A stretch of 64,000 nt of DNA, from NCBI GenBank assembly GCA_038025085.1, contig CM076144.1, positions 35,374,501 to 35,438,500 on the forward strand. The letters are read 5' to 3'. The DNA is from Tetragonia tetragonoides. Taxonomy: Eukaryota; Streptophyta; Magnoliopsida; Caryophyllales; Aizoaceae. Shown piece by piece: positions 25,787-35,588 of the stretch (its first letter is position 1; each line of letters starts with the position of its first letter). The notes under the pieces were generated by a model, which worked only from the letters and a program-made list of their open reading frames with translations, did no database searches and was not told the origin of the DNA. The position numbers and the translations under genes were made by a program.

Positions 25787-27184
25787 GTGCATGCGCTTGC
25801 GCGACTTCCGAGCTTGTTTTTACAAGTTCAAACTAGTTTCTTAGCCAATGGAGTGTGGTGTCTTGGTAAGGAAGCTGACCCTTTTAACCAAGTTAACGCT
25901 CCACCTGGAGATGACAAAGTGGAAGAGCTAAGTGCACAAATTAAGAACCTTGAGTTAGCTATGACTCAAAGCAAGATCATAAGTGACTACATGATCAATG
26001 CTGAAGGATATTCCTTCACATCAAGGAAAAACTCCCACAAAAATTCTCAATGCCTGAAGTCTCCACCTTCAAAGGGACCGATGATCCAAAAGATCACATA
26101 AGGGCTTTCACCACCGCAATGGGCCTAAGAGGAGTGGATCCGGACCTCTATATTCACCTCTTCTCACAAACCTTGGACCCCATTGTTAGGGCATGGTTCT
26201 TCAAGCTTGAGCCCAGTCAGGTTCAAGAATGGAACAAGGTGTCTAGTTTGTTCCTTACTAGGTACGCTGACAACGTCATCCAACTAGCTACCATGAGAGA
26301 GTTGAAAGCAACAAAGCAAGGTGAAAATGAAAGCTTCACTGACTTCGTTAAGAAAAGAAGAACCAAAGTGGCCGAAATGCTTGACCGTCCATCCGAGGAA
26401 GTGCAAATTCGGAAACTCATCAAGAATTTACAACCTCCTTACTTGAATCCTCTCAAATATCAAGCAATTACTTCATACACACAGCTCAATAGTGTGGGAT
26501 TGCTGATAGAGGACGATCAAGCACTTAGAAAGGAGAGAGGCAAGGACTTCTTCAACAAAGGCACTTATAACTCGAATTAAAAGAAGAATCCCAACTCGGG
26601 AAGTTCTTCCAATAAGGTTAATGAAGTCAATGCTATCTACGACAAGCCGCAAAGGCAATACACCCCATTGGGCATGACCTATGCTAAGGGCTTTGGAAAA
26701 GCTTGTCAGAAATGACTACCTCAACGTTGTGGGTCCCACTCCGGATCCTGAGTCGAAAAGAGAAGCCCATCATGGAATCCTAATCTTTATTGTAAGTTCC
26801 ACTGAGGAAAAGGACATGATACCGAGAAGTGTTGGACACTCAAAAAAACAATCCAGGATCTTTTTGACAATGGGACTATTCACAAACCAAAGAATGTTCT
26901 CACTCCAAACAACAACCAACCCCCTAGGTGCGGTTTTCGTCATTACAACTGAAGAAGAGGAAAAGGACCCCTCTCGTCTGATTGTTCCAATTGGACATTC
27001 TATCCCACCATTTAAGCTTGACTCCCTCCATTTTGAGGTAGCCGGACTTTGGGAAAGTGATAGTGACAAGGAAGATGCTACCCTCCAAATTTCTAAAGCA
27101 TGGTACGACTCTTCTGATGATGAATCTTCTGAAGTCGAACACCTCACGAGGACGGGAAGGCACTATCTACCACCCCATCTCTAG
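25787..27184 (+). pseudogene. gag of X1
   Basis: The gag domain is clear at 26050-26580: STFKGTDDPKDHIRAFTTAM, AWFFKLEPSQVQEWNKV, LATMRELKATKQGENESF, and the YLNPLKYQAITSYTQL region. This is the plant retrotransposon gag fold. An upstream coiled segment (VEELSAQIKNLELAM) sits in another frame, so there is an indel near 26010-26045. A C-x2-H-x4-H-x4-C knuckle (GKGHDTEKCW) is near 26795-26845 and is cut by a TGA that looks like CGA to TGA. The leader between primer site and gag is only about 130 bp, much shorter than in element A, which suggests a deletion. The protein would form the particle and bind RNA. Confidence 0.8.
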
Positions 27185-27226
27185 AATAAGGATCCATCAC
27201 AAAACACAGCTTCAGTCATACCACAA

Positions 27227-28184
27227 GTGAGAGACTCTCCACTAGTCCAGAACAAGGACCAAAACCTTCCAATCGAGGATGATAGCACTACACTACTTAA
27301 GCAGCATCAAAAGACTAAGGCTAATATTTCCATATGGCACCTTTTGACTACATCTCAAGTACATAGGAATGCCTTACTAAAAGCACTTAACCAAACTATT
27401 GTTTCTCACGAAGCTACTCCGGATGACTTGGTAAATCTCCTGACAAAAGGAAATTCTTCGCAAGCAATTGCATTCACTAGTGAAGACCTTCCACCCGAAG
27501 GAACTCACCACAACAAGGCACTCTACCTAACTTCCATATGTGAGAAGAAACAGGTCCCAATGACCCTAATAGACAATGGATCCGCTGTCAACGTTTGTCC
27601 CCTAAGGACCGCCCAATGCTTGGGCATAAACGTCAACCTTGCGCATGCCGCTCAAGGGTTGAGGGCCTACGACAATTCCAAATGAAACGTCTTAGGCATA
27701 TTCTCAGTTAACCTTAACACTGGACCAATTGAGAAAATGGTGCAATTCCATGTCATAAATATCCCAACTTCATTCAATTTACTCTTAGGACGCCCATGGC
27801 TCCATGGACTAAATGCAGTAGCTTCAACATTACACCAAAAGGTCAAGATGGATGGTCGTAGGGGTAGTTCTAGAGGTTAGAGCCGATTCTATGATCGCTA
27901 GCATTGCTCAAGACGAAGAATTTTGTGGTTTTATGACTGAAGGTGTTGCCCTACTTGAGCAAGATATAGCTCCTTTCGCACCATATTCCCATTTAGGAAT
28001 TAATGCCGTCCTAAGGAATCAGGGGTACTTCCCTGGCACTGCTCTAGGAAAAGATGTGTCCAAACGACTTTCAGTTTGGTCATCCAAAGCCGGAAATAAT
28101 CTTTTTGGGCTGGGCTATAACCCTTCCAAGCAGGAGATACGGGAATACATCGCTAAAGAAAAAAGGGAAGAGAAGGGCTATTAA
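27227..28184 (+). pseudogene. aspartic protease and G-patch segment of X1
   Basis: The protease active site is TLIDNGSAVNVCPL (about 27560); the D-N-G-S form is common in Tat-type elements. The C-terminal lobe motif NLLLGRPWLHGLNAV is at about 27777, in a different frame after a TGA at about 27683. A G-patch-like segment (NQGYFPGTALGKD, then LFGLGYNPSKQEIREY) is at about 28017-28150. The protease matures the polyprotein; G-patch motifs bind RNA. Element A has a matching G-patch tail (41769) without protease. Confidence 0.75.
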
Positions 28185-28403
28185 GAAAAGCAAAGCCTAT
28201 GACATCCCCATGGCACCATACCGCACACTCTAAACGGCCATCTCGTCCAGGCTGGAGATCCATTCCCATACTATGGCTTTCCCGAGCCTTATGTTCTCCC
28301 TGTTTATGGAATCCAAATCCCCGGATTTGAAGTCTTCCAAGACTGCTACACACTGGAAGAAACTCCTTTGCCTGTAAGAAGAAGGCTAAACTTTGATTGG
28401 GTA

Positions 28404-28411
28404 GAGGACAC
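28404..28411. repeat. 8-bp target-site duplication of the hAT MITE, left
   Basis: The sequence gaggacac is repeated exactly at 29051-29058. Confidence 0.9.
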
Positions 28412-29050
28412 TAGGACTGCACAATAATAGGTCAAGACCGGTTATATAGACCGGACCTAACCGAACAGGGTCAGACCTAGACCGAACCTAATGTATTCGG
28501 TTAGGTCCACGGTCCAACTTTTATAGAATTTCAGTTTAGGTTCGGTTCGGTCTTTTTTCCGGTTTGGACCTGATTGGACCTGGTTGGACGAAAAACCTTT
28601 AAATTATAAAAAAGAAATATAAAAAAGTGGCTTTGTGGGGTTTGATGGACCGAAAACTTTCGAATTATGAAAAAAAATGTAAAAAAGTGGTTTTGTGAGC
28701 CGAAAACCTTTGCATTTTTTATTTTTTTAAATTCATTCCTGCATTGCTTAAACATATTACTGCTTGTTTAGACTTTTATTGTGTTTTTTTTTTTTGGTTA
28801 TTTACTTGTTTGGAATTGAATATTATCTGGGCAATTTTTTTGTGAGTAATATTAAAAATCGTATTGGAGCTCAAAACAATTCAGGTCCACTAGGTCCATT
28901 CAGGTTCAGTCCAGGTTTTCCAGGTTTGGTTAGGTCCAAGACCTATTATATTTAGGTTAGGTCTTCGGTCCAGCAATTGACTAGATTCAGGTTCGGTCCA
29001 ATTCAGGTTTGGTCCAATTCAGTTAGGTTTTGGACCTATGTGCAGCCCTA
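28412..29050. mobile_element. non-autonomous hAT element (MITE), 639 bp
   Basis: The termini are inverted: TAGGACTGCACA on the left and TGCAGCCCTA on the right (reverse TAGGGCTGCACA). It is flanked by an exact 8-bp duplication, gaggacac, the hAT length. Subterminal regions are filled with GGTCCGGTTCGG-type repeats in both orientations, as in many plant hAT MITEs. There is no transposase; the inside is AT-rich. It sits in the gag-pol region of X1 after the G-patch segment. Confidence 0.9.
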
Positions 29051-29058
29051 GAGGACAC

Positions 29059-29564
29059 ACCCAACAATGCTTTGGGGCTACTATTTGGACAAGAGCATCA
29101 CCATCCAAAAGATGAGGAGCTCCACAATGTCAATAATGCAATTCAAGATACAAACTTTGACCCAACTAAGTTGATCACCCCAAACGAGGGTCAACTCACA
29201 AAGCAGAAACGCACCATAAACTGGACGGGAACCAATGGAAAGAGATCAACATCACGATCGCCGAAGAGTCCAAGCCTGACACCGACACTGACTCCGACCG
29301 GAGTGAGTCTGATTCTAAACACGAGTCTAATATAGTAGAGTCGGGTAGTCCACCCAAATCTATGTTTAATTCTATTTGCAAGTCTAATGATGGTAAAGCC
29401 AATAGTTATGGCTCAGTTAATGTTCCAAATTCTTCTATCAATGAAATGAATATTGATTCTGCTTACTTCTTGGATTACTTAGTAGATAATAATTCAACAG
29501 ATGAACAAGAATTGTCCAAATAAGTAACTAAAGCACATTAGAGCATGAACAAAAGACTTCAATT
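29059..29564 (+). other. gag-pol linker of X1
   Basis: This is a degraded coding linker between the G-patch segment and RT. Parts can be matched to element A (42130-42420), such as the 'NALGLLFGQE' region and the serine/aspartate-rich block (DTDTDSDRSESDSK in one frame). Several stops occur. Confidence 0.55.
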
Positions 29565-30838
29565 GTGGAAGAAACAAAATTAATTAATCTTGCAAGCGAT
29601 CAAGAGCCGCGCCAAGTGCGCATTGGCTTATCGCAAACTCCCAAAGAGCGAGAAAGCTTTGTAAATCTCTTAAAAGAATACATAGATGTTTTCGCTTGGT
29701 CCTACAAAGATATGCCGGGAATAGGTCGTGAGATAGCACAGCATACAATACCGCTCAATCCTGATTCAAAACCGATGAAGAAAAAACTTTGGAGAATGAA
29801 ACCTGAGTGGACATTGAAAATCAAATAAGAGGTGCAGAAACAGCTCGCAGCAAGTTTTATTAAGGTCGCTCAATATCCAGAATGGGTCGTTAACATAGTG
29901 CCCGTTCCAAAAAAGGATGGCAAAGTAAGGATGTGCGTCGATTTCAGAGATCTAAATAAGGCAAGCCCCAAGGACGACTTTTCCTTGCCACATATAGACG
30001 TAGGACAATACCGCAGAACATGCCCTCTTATCATACATGGACGGCTATGCAGGGTATAACCAAATACAAATGGCCGAAGAAGACATGGATAAAACCACCT
30101 TCATAAGCTAGTGGGGAACATACGACTATACTGTCATGCCTTTCGGGTTGAAAAATGCGGGAGCAACATACCAAAGAACCGCAACTTTCCTTCTACATGA
30201 CATGATGCACAAGGAAGCCGAGATATATGTAGACGATATGATCATCAAATCCAAGGAGAGAGAAGGGCATATACCCTTTCTAAAGAAATTATTCGACAGA
30301 CTTCGAAACTACAACATGAGGTTAATTCCTCAAAAGTGTGCATTCAGAGTAACTTCGGGCAAGCTCTTAGGATTTGTCATAAGCACAAGTGTCATTGAAA
30401 TTGATCCTACCAAGATCAAATCTATAAGAGATATGCCTTTTCCTAAAAATGAAAAGGAGATAAGGGGATTTTTAGGACGGCTCCAATATATCAGTCGATT
30501 CATATCCAAATTGACTATTACGTGTGAGCCCGTCTTCAAAAAGCTCAAAAAGGACACCAAATAAACCTGGGATGAACAATGTCAATAGGATTTCGACAAA
30601 ATTAAGGAGTATTTAGCTAATCCACCTGTATTGGTTGCACCAATTCGAGGCAAACCACTTATGCTATACCTAACAGTCATAGAAACCGCTATGGGCGCTA
30701 TGTTGGCCCAAAAGGCGGAGCATGACGAAAATACAATATACTACCTTAGTAAGAAGTTCTTAGAATATGAAAACTGTTTCTCCACACTAGAGAAGACGTG
30801 TCTCGCATTGGTCACTGCAACAAAGAAGCTTTGACACT
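29565..30838 (+). pseudogene. reverse transcriptase and first RNase H of X1
   Basis: RT motifs in order are KEYIDVFAWSYKDMPGI (29668), PVPKKDGKVRMCVDFRDLNK (29900), MPFGLKNAGATYQRT (30136), the catalytic YVDDM (about 30224) and FLGRLQYISRF (30470). The first RNase H and connection region follow (GAMLAQ, YYLSKKF, TCLALVTATKKL; 30690-30834). A frameshift after LPHIDV (about 30000), a TAA at 29827, a TAG in 'FIS*WGTY' (about 30110) and a TAA at 30562 break it. The enzyme copies element RNA into DNA. Confidence 0.88.
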
Positions 30839-31290
30839 ACATGCTTCAACACTCTATCCATATAAAGTCAAGGATGAACCACTAAAGTACTTGTTCGAGA
30901 AACCCATCCTTAGTGGAAGAATAGCAAGGTGGACTGTCATGCTTTCAGAATTCGATTTAACTTTTGAACACCAAAAGACGATCAAAGGACATGCCATTTC
31001 TGAACATCTCGCTGAAAACCCAGTTAGAAGCAAAGATGTCACACATGAGTTTTCCGATGAAGGAATAATGATTATCGAAGAAAAAACCTGGCAGTTATAC
31101 TTTGACGGAGCATCAAACCAAAAAGGTTATGACGTAGGAGTATTATTAGTCAGCCCAGAAGGCGCGCATACTCCTATAGCCGTCAAATTAGACCATGAGG
31201 TAACTAACAACGGTGCCGAATATGAAGCATGCATCATTGGGTTAGAAGTGACAATAGAACTACAAATTAAGAATCTAAATGTATAAGGAG
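30839..31290 (+). pseudogene. second (archaeal-type) RNase H of X1
   Basis: After the RT connection (ILSGRIARWTVMLSEFDL), a second RNase H starts at LYFDGASNQKGYDVGVLL (about 31096) and continues with NNGAEYEACIIGLE and the GDSTLIIN strand (31289, after a stop). An additional RNase H after the original domain is the signature of the Tat lineage. The first Asp (FDG), the Glu in AEYEA and the Asp in GDS are present. Confidence 0.82.
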
Positions 31291-31462
31291 ACTCAACTCT
31301 CATCATAAACAAGTCTCCAAAAAGTGGAGAGTGAAAACCGAATCCCTGGCACCTTACTAGGAATATCTTGAAAAGATAACCAAATATTTCACTCATGTCT
31401 GTTTCACATACCTTCCTGGAGAGGACAATCAGTTCGCGGATGCCTTAGCAAAGACGACCTCC

Positions 31463-32794
31463 ATGAAAAATATTCCAGATGATGTAATCACCATGCCCAT
31501 TTGCATTCAAAGGCGCACTGAGCTCGCCATTTGCAATGCACTTGAGGTATGCATCAATGAGGAGGAAGAAGAGAAATGGTTTACTGACATTCTCAATCTA
31601 TTAGCCAAAGAAAATTACCCTCCACAATTGACACCTAGGGCACAAAGGGATTTAAGAAGACTAGCCGCACAATACATACATGTGCAAGGCAAACTTTATA
31701 AAAAGACACCACAAGGGCTAAGTCTTCTATGTCTAAAAGAACGTGAGGCAAGCAAAGTCATGAGCGACATACATAATGGTGTATGCTGTCCCCAAATGAA
31801 TGGACTGACCTTAGTCAAGAAAATCCTAAAGCAAGGATACTATTGGACTACAATGAAAAGGGTTGCATCGAATACGTGAGAAAGTGCACACGCTGCCGAT
31901 TCCACGCCAATCTACATACATTCACCTCACCATGGTCCTTCTCTGCATGGGGCATTGACATCATTGAAAAAATCTCCCCTACAAGAAAAGGAGGCCATGA
32001 ACACATACTGGTCGCGATAGATTACTTCACCAAATGGGTCGAAGCGTTCATACGCAAGGATAGCGTCAAAGCACGTGGCAAAGTTCATACATGACAACAT
32101 CATTACCAGATATGGAGTACCCCACGAAATCATAAGTGATCACGGGACCCAATTCAAAAAGGATGTTGCCGAACTTTTCACGAAGTTCAAAATTCAACAT
32201 CGACAGTCCTTACCTTATAGGCCACAAACGAATGGGGCCGTAGAATCCGCAAACAAAAATGTAAAGCAAATGATAGCTAAGATGACGGAAAACTACGAAG
32301 ATTGGCCCGACAAGCTTCAATTCGCCCTATGGGGATATAGAACTACTATTCGATCCTCAACAGGAGCAACGCCTTATTCTTTAGTATACGGAATGGAGGC
32401 GGTACTCCCAGTCGAGGTAGAAATCCCTTCCTTAAGGATAGATCTGGAAAGTGACTTACCCGAAGTAGATTGGGTCCAAGCCCGTTATGATCAGTTACTG
32501 TTGCTAGACGAAAGACGACTAAATGCCCTACATTACATTCATGTCTACCAAGCAAGGATGGCAAGACATTTTGATCGACGATTCAAGACTAGAGGACTAA
32601 AACTAGGAGACTTAGTCCTAAAAGAGGTAAGACCAATTATAGTTGACCCTCGGGAAAAGTTCAAATCTAATTGAGCCGGCCCATACATCATCAAGGCAAT
32701 ATTATCCGGTAGAGTGGTAAAGTTAATGGATTTAGACGACAAGGAGTTCACTCAACTCACAAATATGGACCAACTTAAGCGATTATATGCATAA
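31463..32794 (+). pseudogene. integrase of X1
   Basis: The zinc-binding region has HNGVCCPQMNG, GYYWTTMKR and CTRC (31765-31900). Core acids are seen in WGIDIIEKI (31951), IISDHGTQFKKD (32127) and NGAVESANKNV (32235): D, D and E present. The C-terminal part has GMEAVLPVEV, RRFKTRGLKLGDLVLKEV and ends MDQLKRLYA at 32794. Two frame changes (31860, 32070) and a TGA at 32672 disable it. Confidence 0.88.
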
Positions 32795-33194
32795 ATATTA
32801 AATCTTTGAGAGAGCCCATTAAGGCACCAAGTTAAAGTCAAAATCGGTCAAACCCATCCAAGCGGGGCCCGCGACAGAAAAAAATAAAAACAAAAATTTT
32901 GGTTCTTCGAACTACATTGGCCTGATTCCGCATGGATATGTAGGTAACACATATAACTTGGGCCCGGCCACTTTAATAAAATAAATCTCTATGGAAGTTT
33001 TTAATCCATTCGATTAATGCAAAAATAAGCAAGTCTTTCATTAATATAGCTAAAGTCCATTACATGCTCTAAATAAATAAAAGAAAAGTGCGAAAATAAT
33101 AATATAAATAAAAGGTCAATTCTAAACTGCATCTACTTTGGCATGCAAACCCGTTATTTGAATTATACTACTAAGCTAAAAAAAGCAAGACTTG
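32795..33194. other. spacer between integrase and antisense gene (X1)
   Basis: There is no gene. The post-integrase block GGCCTGATTCC plus 'ggatatgtaggtaac' (about 32927-32950) is shared with Y1. It is AT-rich towards 33190. Confidence 0.5.
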
Positions 33195-34772
33195 CTAGAT
33201 ATTTAGAGGTGGACTAATACTCCTCTTTGTCTTTATTAACTTCGGGCTCGTGGGCGGGCTCGCTAGGCTCATCAAGTTCCATTCGTTCTTTGGAGCCCAT
33301 ATTTCCCTACCATTACTAGTAGAGGCCTCGTGATCATTAGGCCTAGCTTGAAGGACTTGTTTGGCCGACTGGCCGAATTCTTCCACTTTTTAGATTGGGC
33401 ATTAGCCTTGCCTTTTCCCTTACCCTTAGTTTAGGGCTTGGAAGGCTTAGAGAGCCTATCAATGGGACTTATCCTTTTACCATTTGGCTCATCATATTTG
33501 CGGGCATTGAATAACTTTTTTTCCTCTTCTAGGAGCCTTTGGTTGACTTGGTTGTCACCACTCCAAATCCACTCCTTGTAAAAGCTAGATAACCTGTTTG
33601 AATGCTGGTATACCATTTTAGTCCTTACTTGGCGACGGTTCCAGTGACGTTCCCAATTAGACACCAAGGAGGACGTTAAAGGCCTTTGGCAAGGAGGTTC
33701 GCAACTCACATTCGGGATCATTTGCCTTAATCCTATTGGCGGAGAAGGCGGTTAGGTTGGAAGAATGTCAAGGTATACAAACCAATGATCCTCGTAAAGG
33801 GCACGTTCTCACTACACCATACAATTTTGGTGGTACGCCACCATGGGACAAACCAAACCGGTTGGATGTCGGTGTAGAAGTATGCTATCCACTCTTCCCG
33901 AGAGGATTCGGAGAACTTTTGGCGTCTCGCCGGAAAGTGTTTAGGGAGGAACTTACTAGTGTCAATGGGAGCCTCAAGCAAGTGGAGTCTCTCTTGAAGG
34001 CATATCTACACAAAAACAACAAAGGGAAAATTCAAGTCAATACAAGATGATAATTTCACCACATAAAGTTAAATCCACAAAGATTAAGGCTTTATCAAAA
34101 AAACATACTTGAAGGAGTAAAGGGCTCCAGGTGAAGGACTCTTGAGGATTGCTCTTGATCCTATCTAAAGCAAGGATTGTCTCTCCCACGACCAAGCGCA
34201 TAGGAGAGCTATCCCATTGAATTTGTTCGGTCACCCTAAGAAGGAAAGCTTTGCCCTTGTTAACGGTAGACTTCTTTTTCGGATGGAATAAGAGCGTCTT
34301 CTTTGCCACTAACAAACAAGTAACGATGGAGGAGGCAAAATACCAAGGCACGTTTGTTGTACCTCATATCCATCGCATCCCGGGCACTAGAAGTGAAGAA
34401 AGTCACGAGCCTAGCAAGATGAACATCCTCACCATGAAGCACTTAGGCAACTTGACGAGGAGACAACCCGAGGTATCTTTGAAAATCTCCCGCAAAAGCA
34501 TTCCCCAACTAAGGAACAACGGGAGGGCTTTCAGTTGGAAAGCCAATGATATCAGAAAACTCCTCCACCAACGGACACATCTCATGAGCACCAAAACGGA
34601 AAACATGAAACTTTAGGTCCCAAAACTCAATAGAAGCATGAAGAAAGTCCCATAAAATCTTAACTTGTCTGAGGTGAAAGAAGGCACTAAGAAAAAAGGG
34701 AGTAAGTTCTAACCTCTCCTCTACGGTCATGGAGGCCAGCCAAGCATCAAAGACATCATCAATGTTCACCAT
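33195..34772 (-). pseudogene. antisense DUF7745-like gene of X1
   Basis: The start at 34772 gives MVNIDDVFDAWLASMTVEER, followed by EFWDLKFHVFRFGAHEMCPL and VEEFSDIIGFP (DUF7745-like N-terminus). Further blocks are FCLLHRYLFVSGKEDALIP (about 34290), MRLVVGETILALDRIKSN (about 34160), WFVPWWRTTKIVWCSENVPF (about 33815) and a C-terminal part with SLVSNWERHWNRRQVRTKMV (about 33645), ending near 33195. The Y1 homologue (2223-3189) shares these in the same order. A possible intron lies at about 33985-34115. Several stops and frame changes exist. Function unknown; it is expected to be made from its own TATA promoter. Confidence 0.6.
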
Positions 34773-34860
34773 TGTTAAGGTTAAGGATTTTCTCTCAAGA
34801 AAATTTCTCTCTCTAGGGGCTCGAAGTAAGTGGTAAGAAGAGAAGAAGAGGAAACCCGAC

Positions 34861-34868
34861 TATATAAA
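34861..34868 (-). promoter_or_regulatory. TATA box of the DUF7745-like gene (X1)
   Basis: The minus strand reads TTTATATAGTC about 90 bp upstream of the ATG at 34772. X3 has CTATATATAG at the same distance (58533-58542). Confidence 0.65.
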
Positions 34869-34957
34869 GGTCACGGTTTGATTCTCGTTGAAAAATTAAG
34901 GAAACACAGACAACCGACGAAAAAAGGCCAGGCGACCTCTCAACTTGTCTGGACGGC

Positions 34958-35075
34958 TGAGCCGTTAGGACGAGCGGCTGAGCCGCTCCAGCTAACGGCT
35001 AGACCGCTAGGACAAGTGGCGAAACAGCAACTGGTTGAGCTCTAGCACAGCCGCTAGGAGCTCTAGCGGTCACCT
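34958..35075. repeat. 21-bp palindromic repeat array upstream of the DUF7745-like gene (X1)
   Basis: Units such as CGGCTGAGCCGTTAGGACGAG-type 21-mers (three clear, two to three degraded) share the core AGCGGCTNAGCCGCT. They start about 90 bp upstream of the TATA box. The unit is the same as in the X LTR and upstream of the X PMD gene. Confidence 0.8.
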
Positions 35076-35588
35076 TGTGTAGGCGCCTGACAAGCAACTT
35101 CGCGAGATGACCTCGGTCCACTCGACCTCTCCATTGACCGACCTCTACCTTCCTAATTCCCACTTGGACAGATTTTGAAAGCCTTCCCTTAGATTTTTCT
35201 TACCTTAATTTTGGCTCTTGCCACTTTTCTCTTTATTCCCTTTTATTTTCTTTCCTTCTTTTTATTTTGATTATCAAGTTCCACCTTTTTTCCTTTTATT
35301 TTCCGATTTTCTTATTTTCTTTAATTATTTTTTCCCTTTTAATTATCTTTTCCTATTTTCTATTTCTTTACTTTATCTTTATTTTTTAGGGGAAGGGTAC
35401 CCCAAATTTGCTAAGTTTCCGGGAATCATAAATTCTCGGATTTCGTGTTTTGAGATTTCCCACTCGGAAATTAGATGATTAAATTCACATATGGGCATTT
35501 GTGTGATATATTTTGTGCGTGAGTAAAATGCAATATTTATAAGAGGTTTAATACAAGCCCGAAAGTTCAAAATGCACTACAACAAATG
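35076..35588. other. spacer between the two antisense genes (X1)
   Basis: It is pyrimidine-rich and AT-rich on plus (ttcctt/tttatt runs at 35200-35390), with no gene. The same spacer is in X2 (43620-44082) and X3 (57827-58300). It would hold the PMD gene terminator, but no clear signal is seen. Confidence 0.5.
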
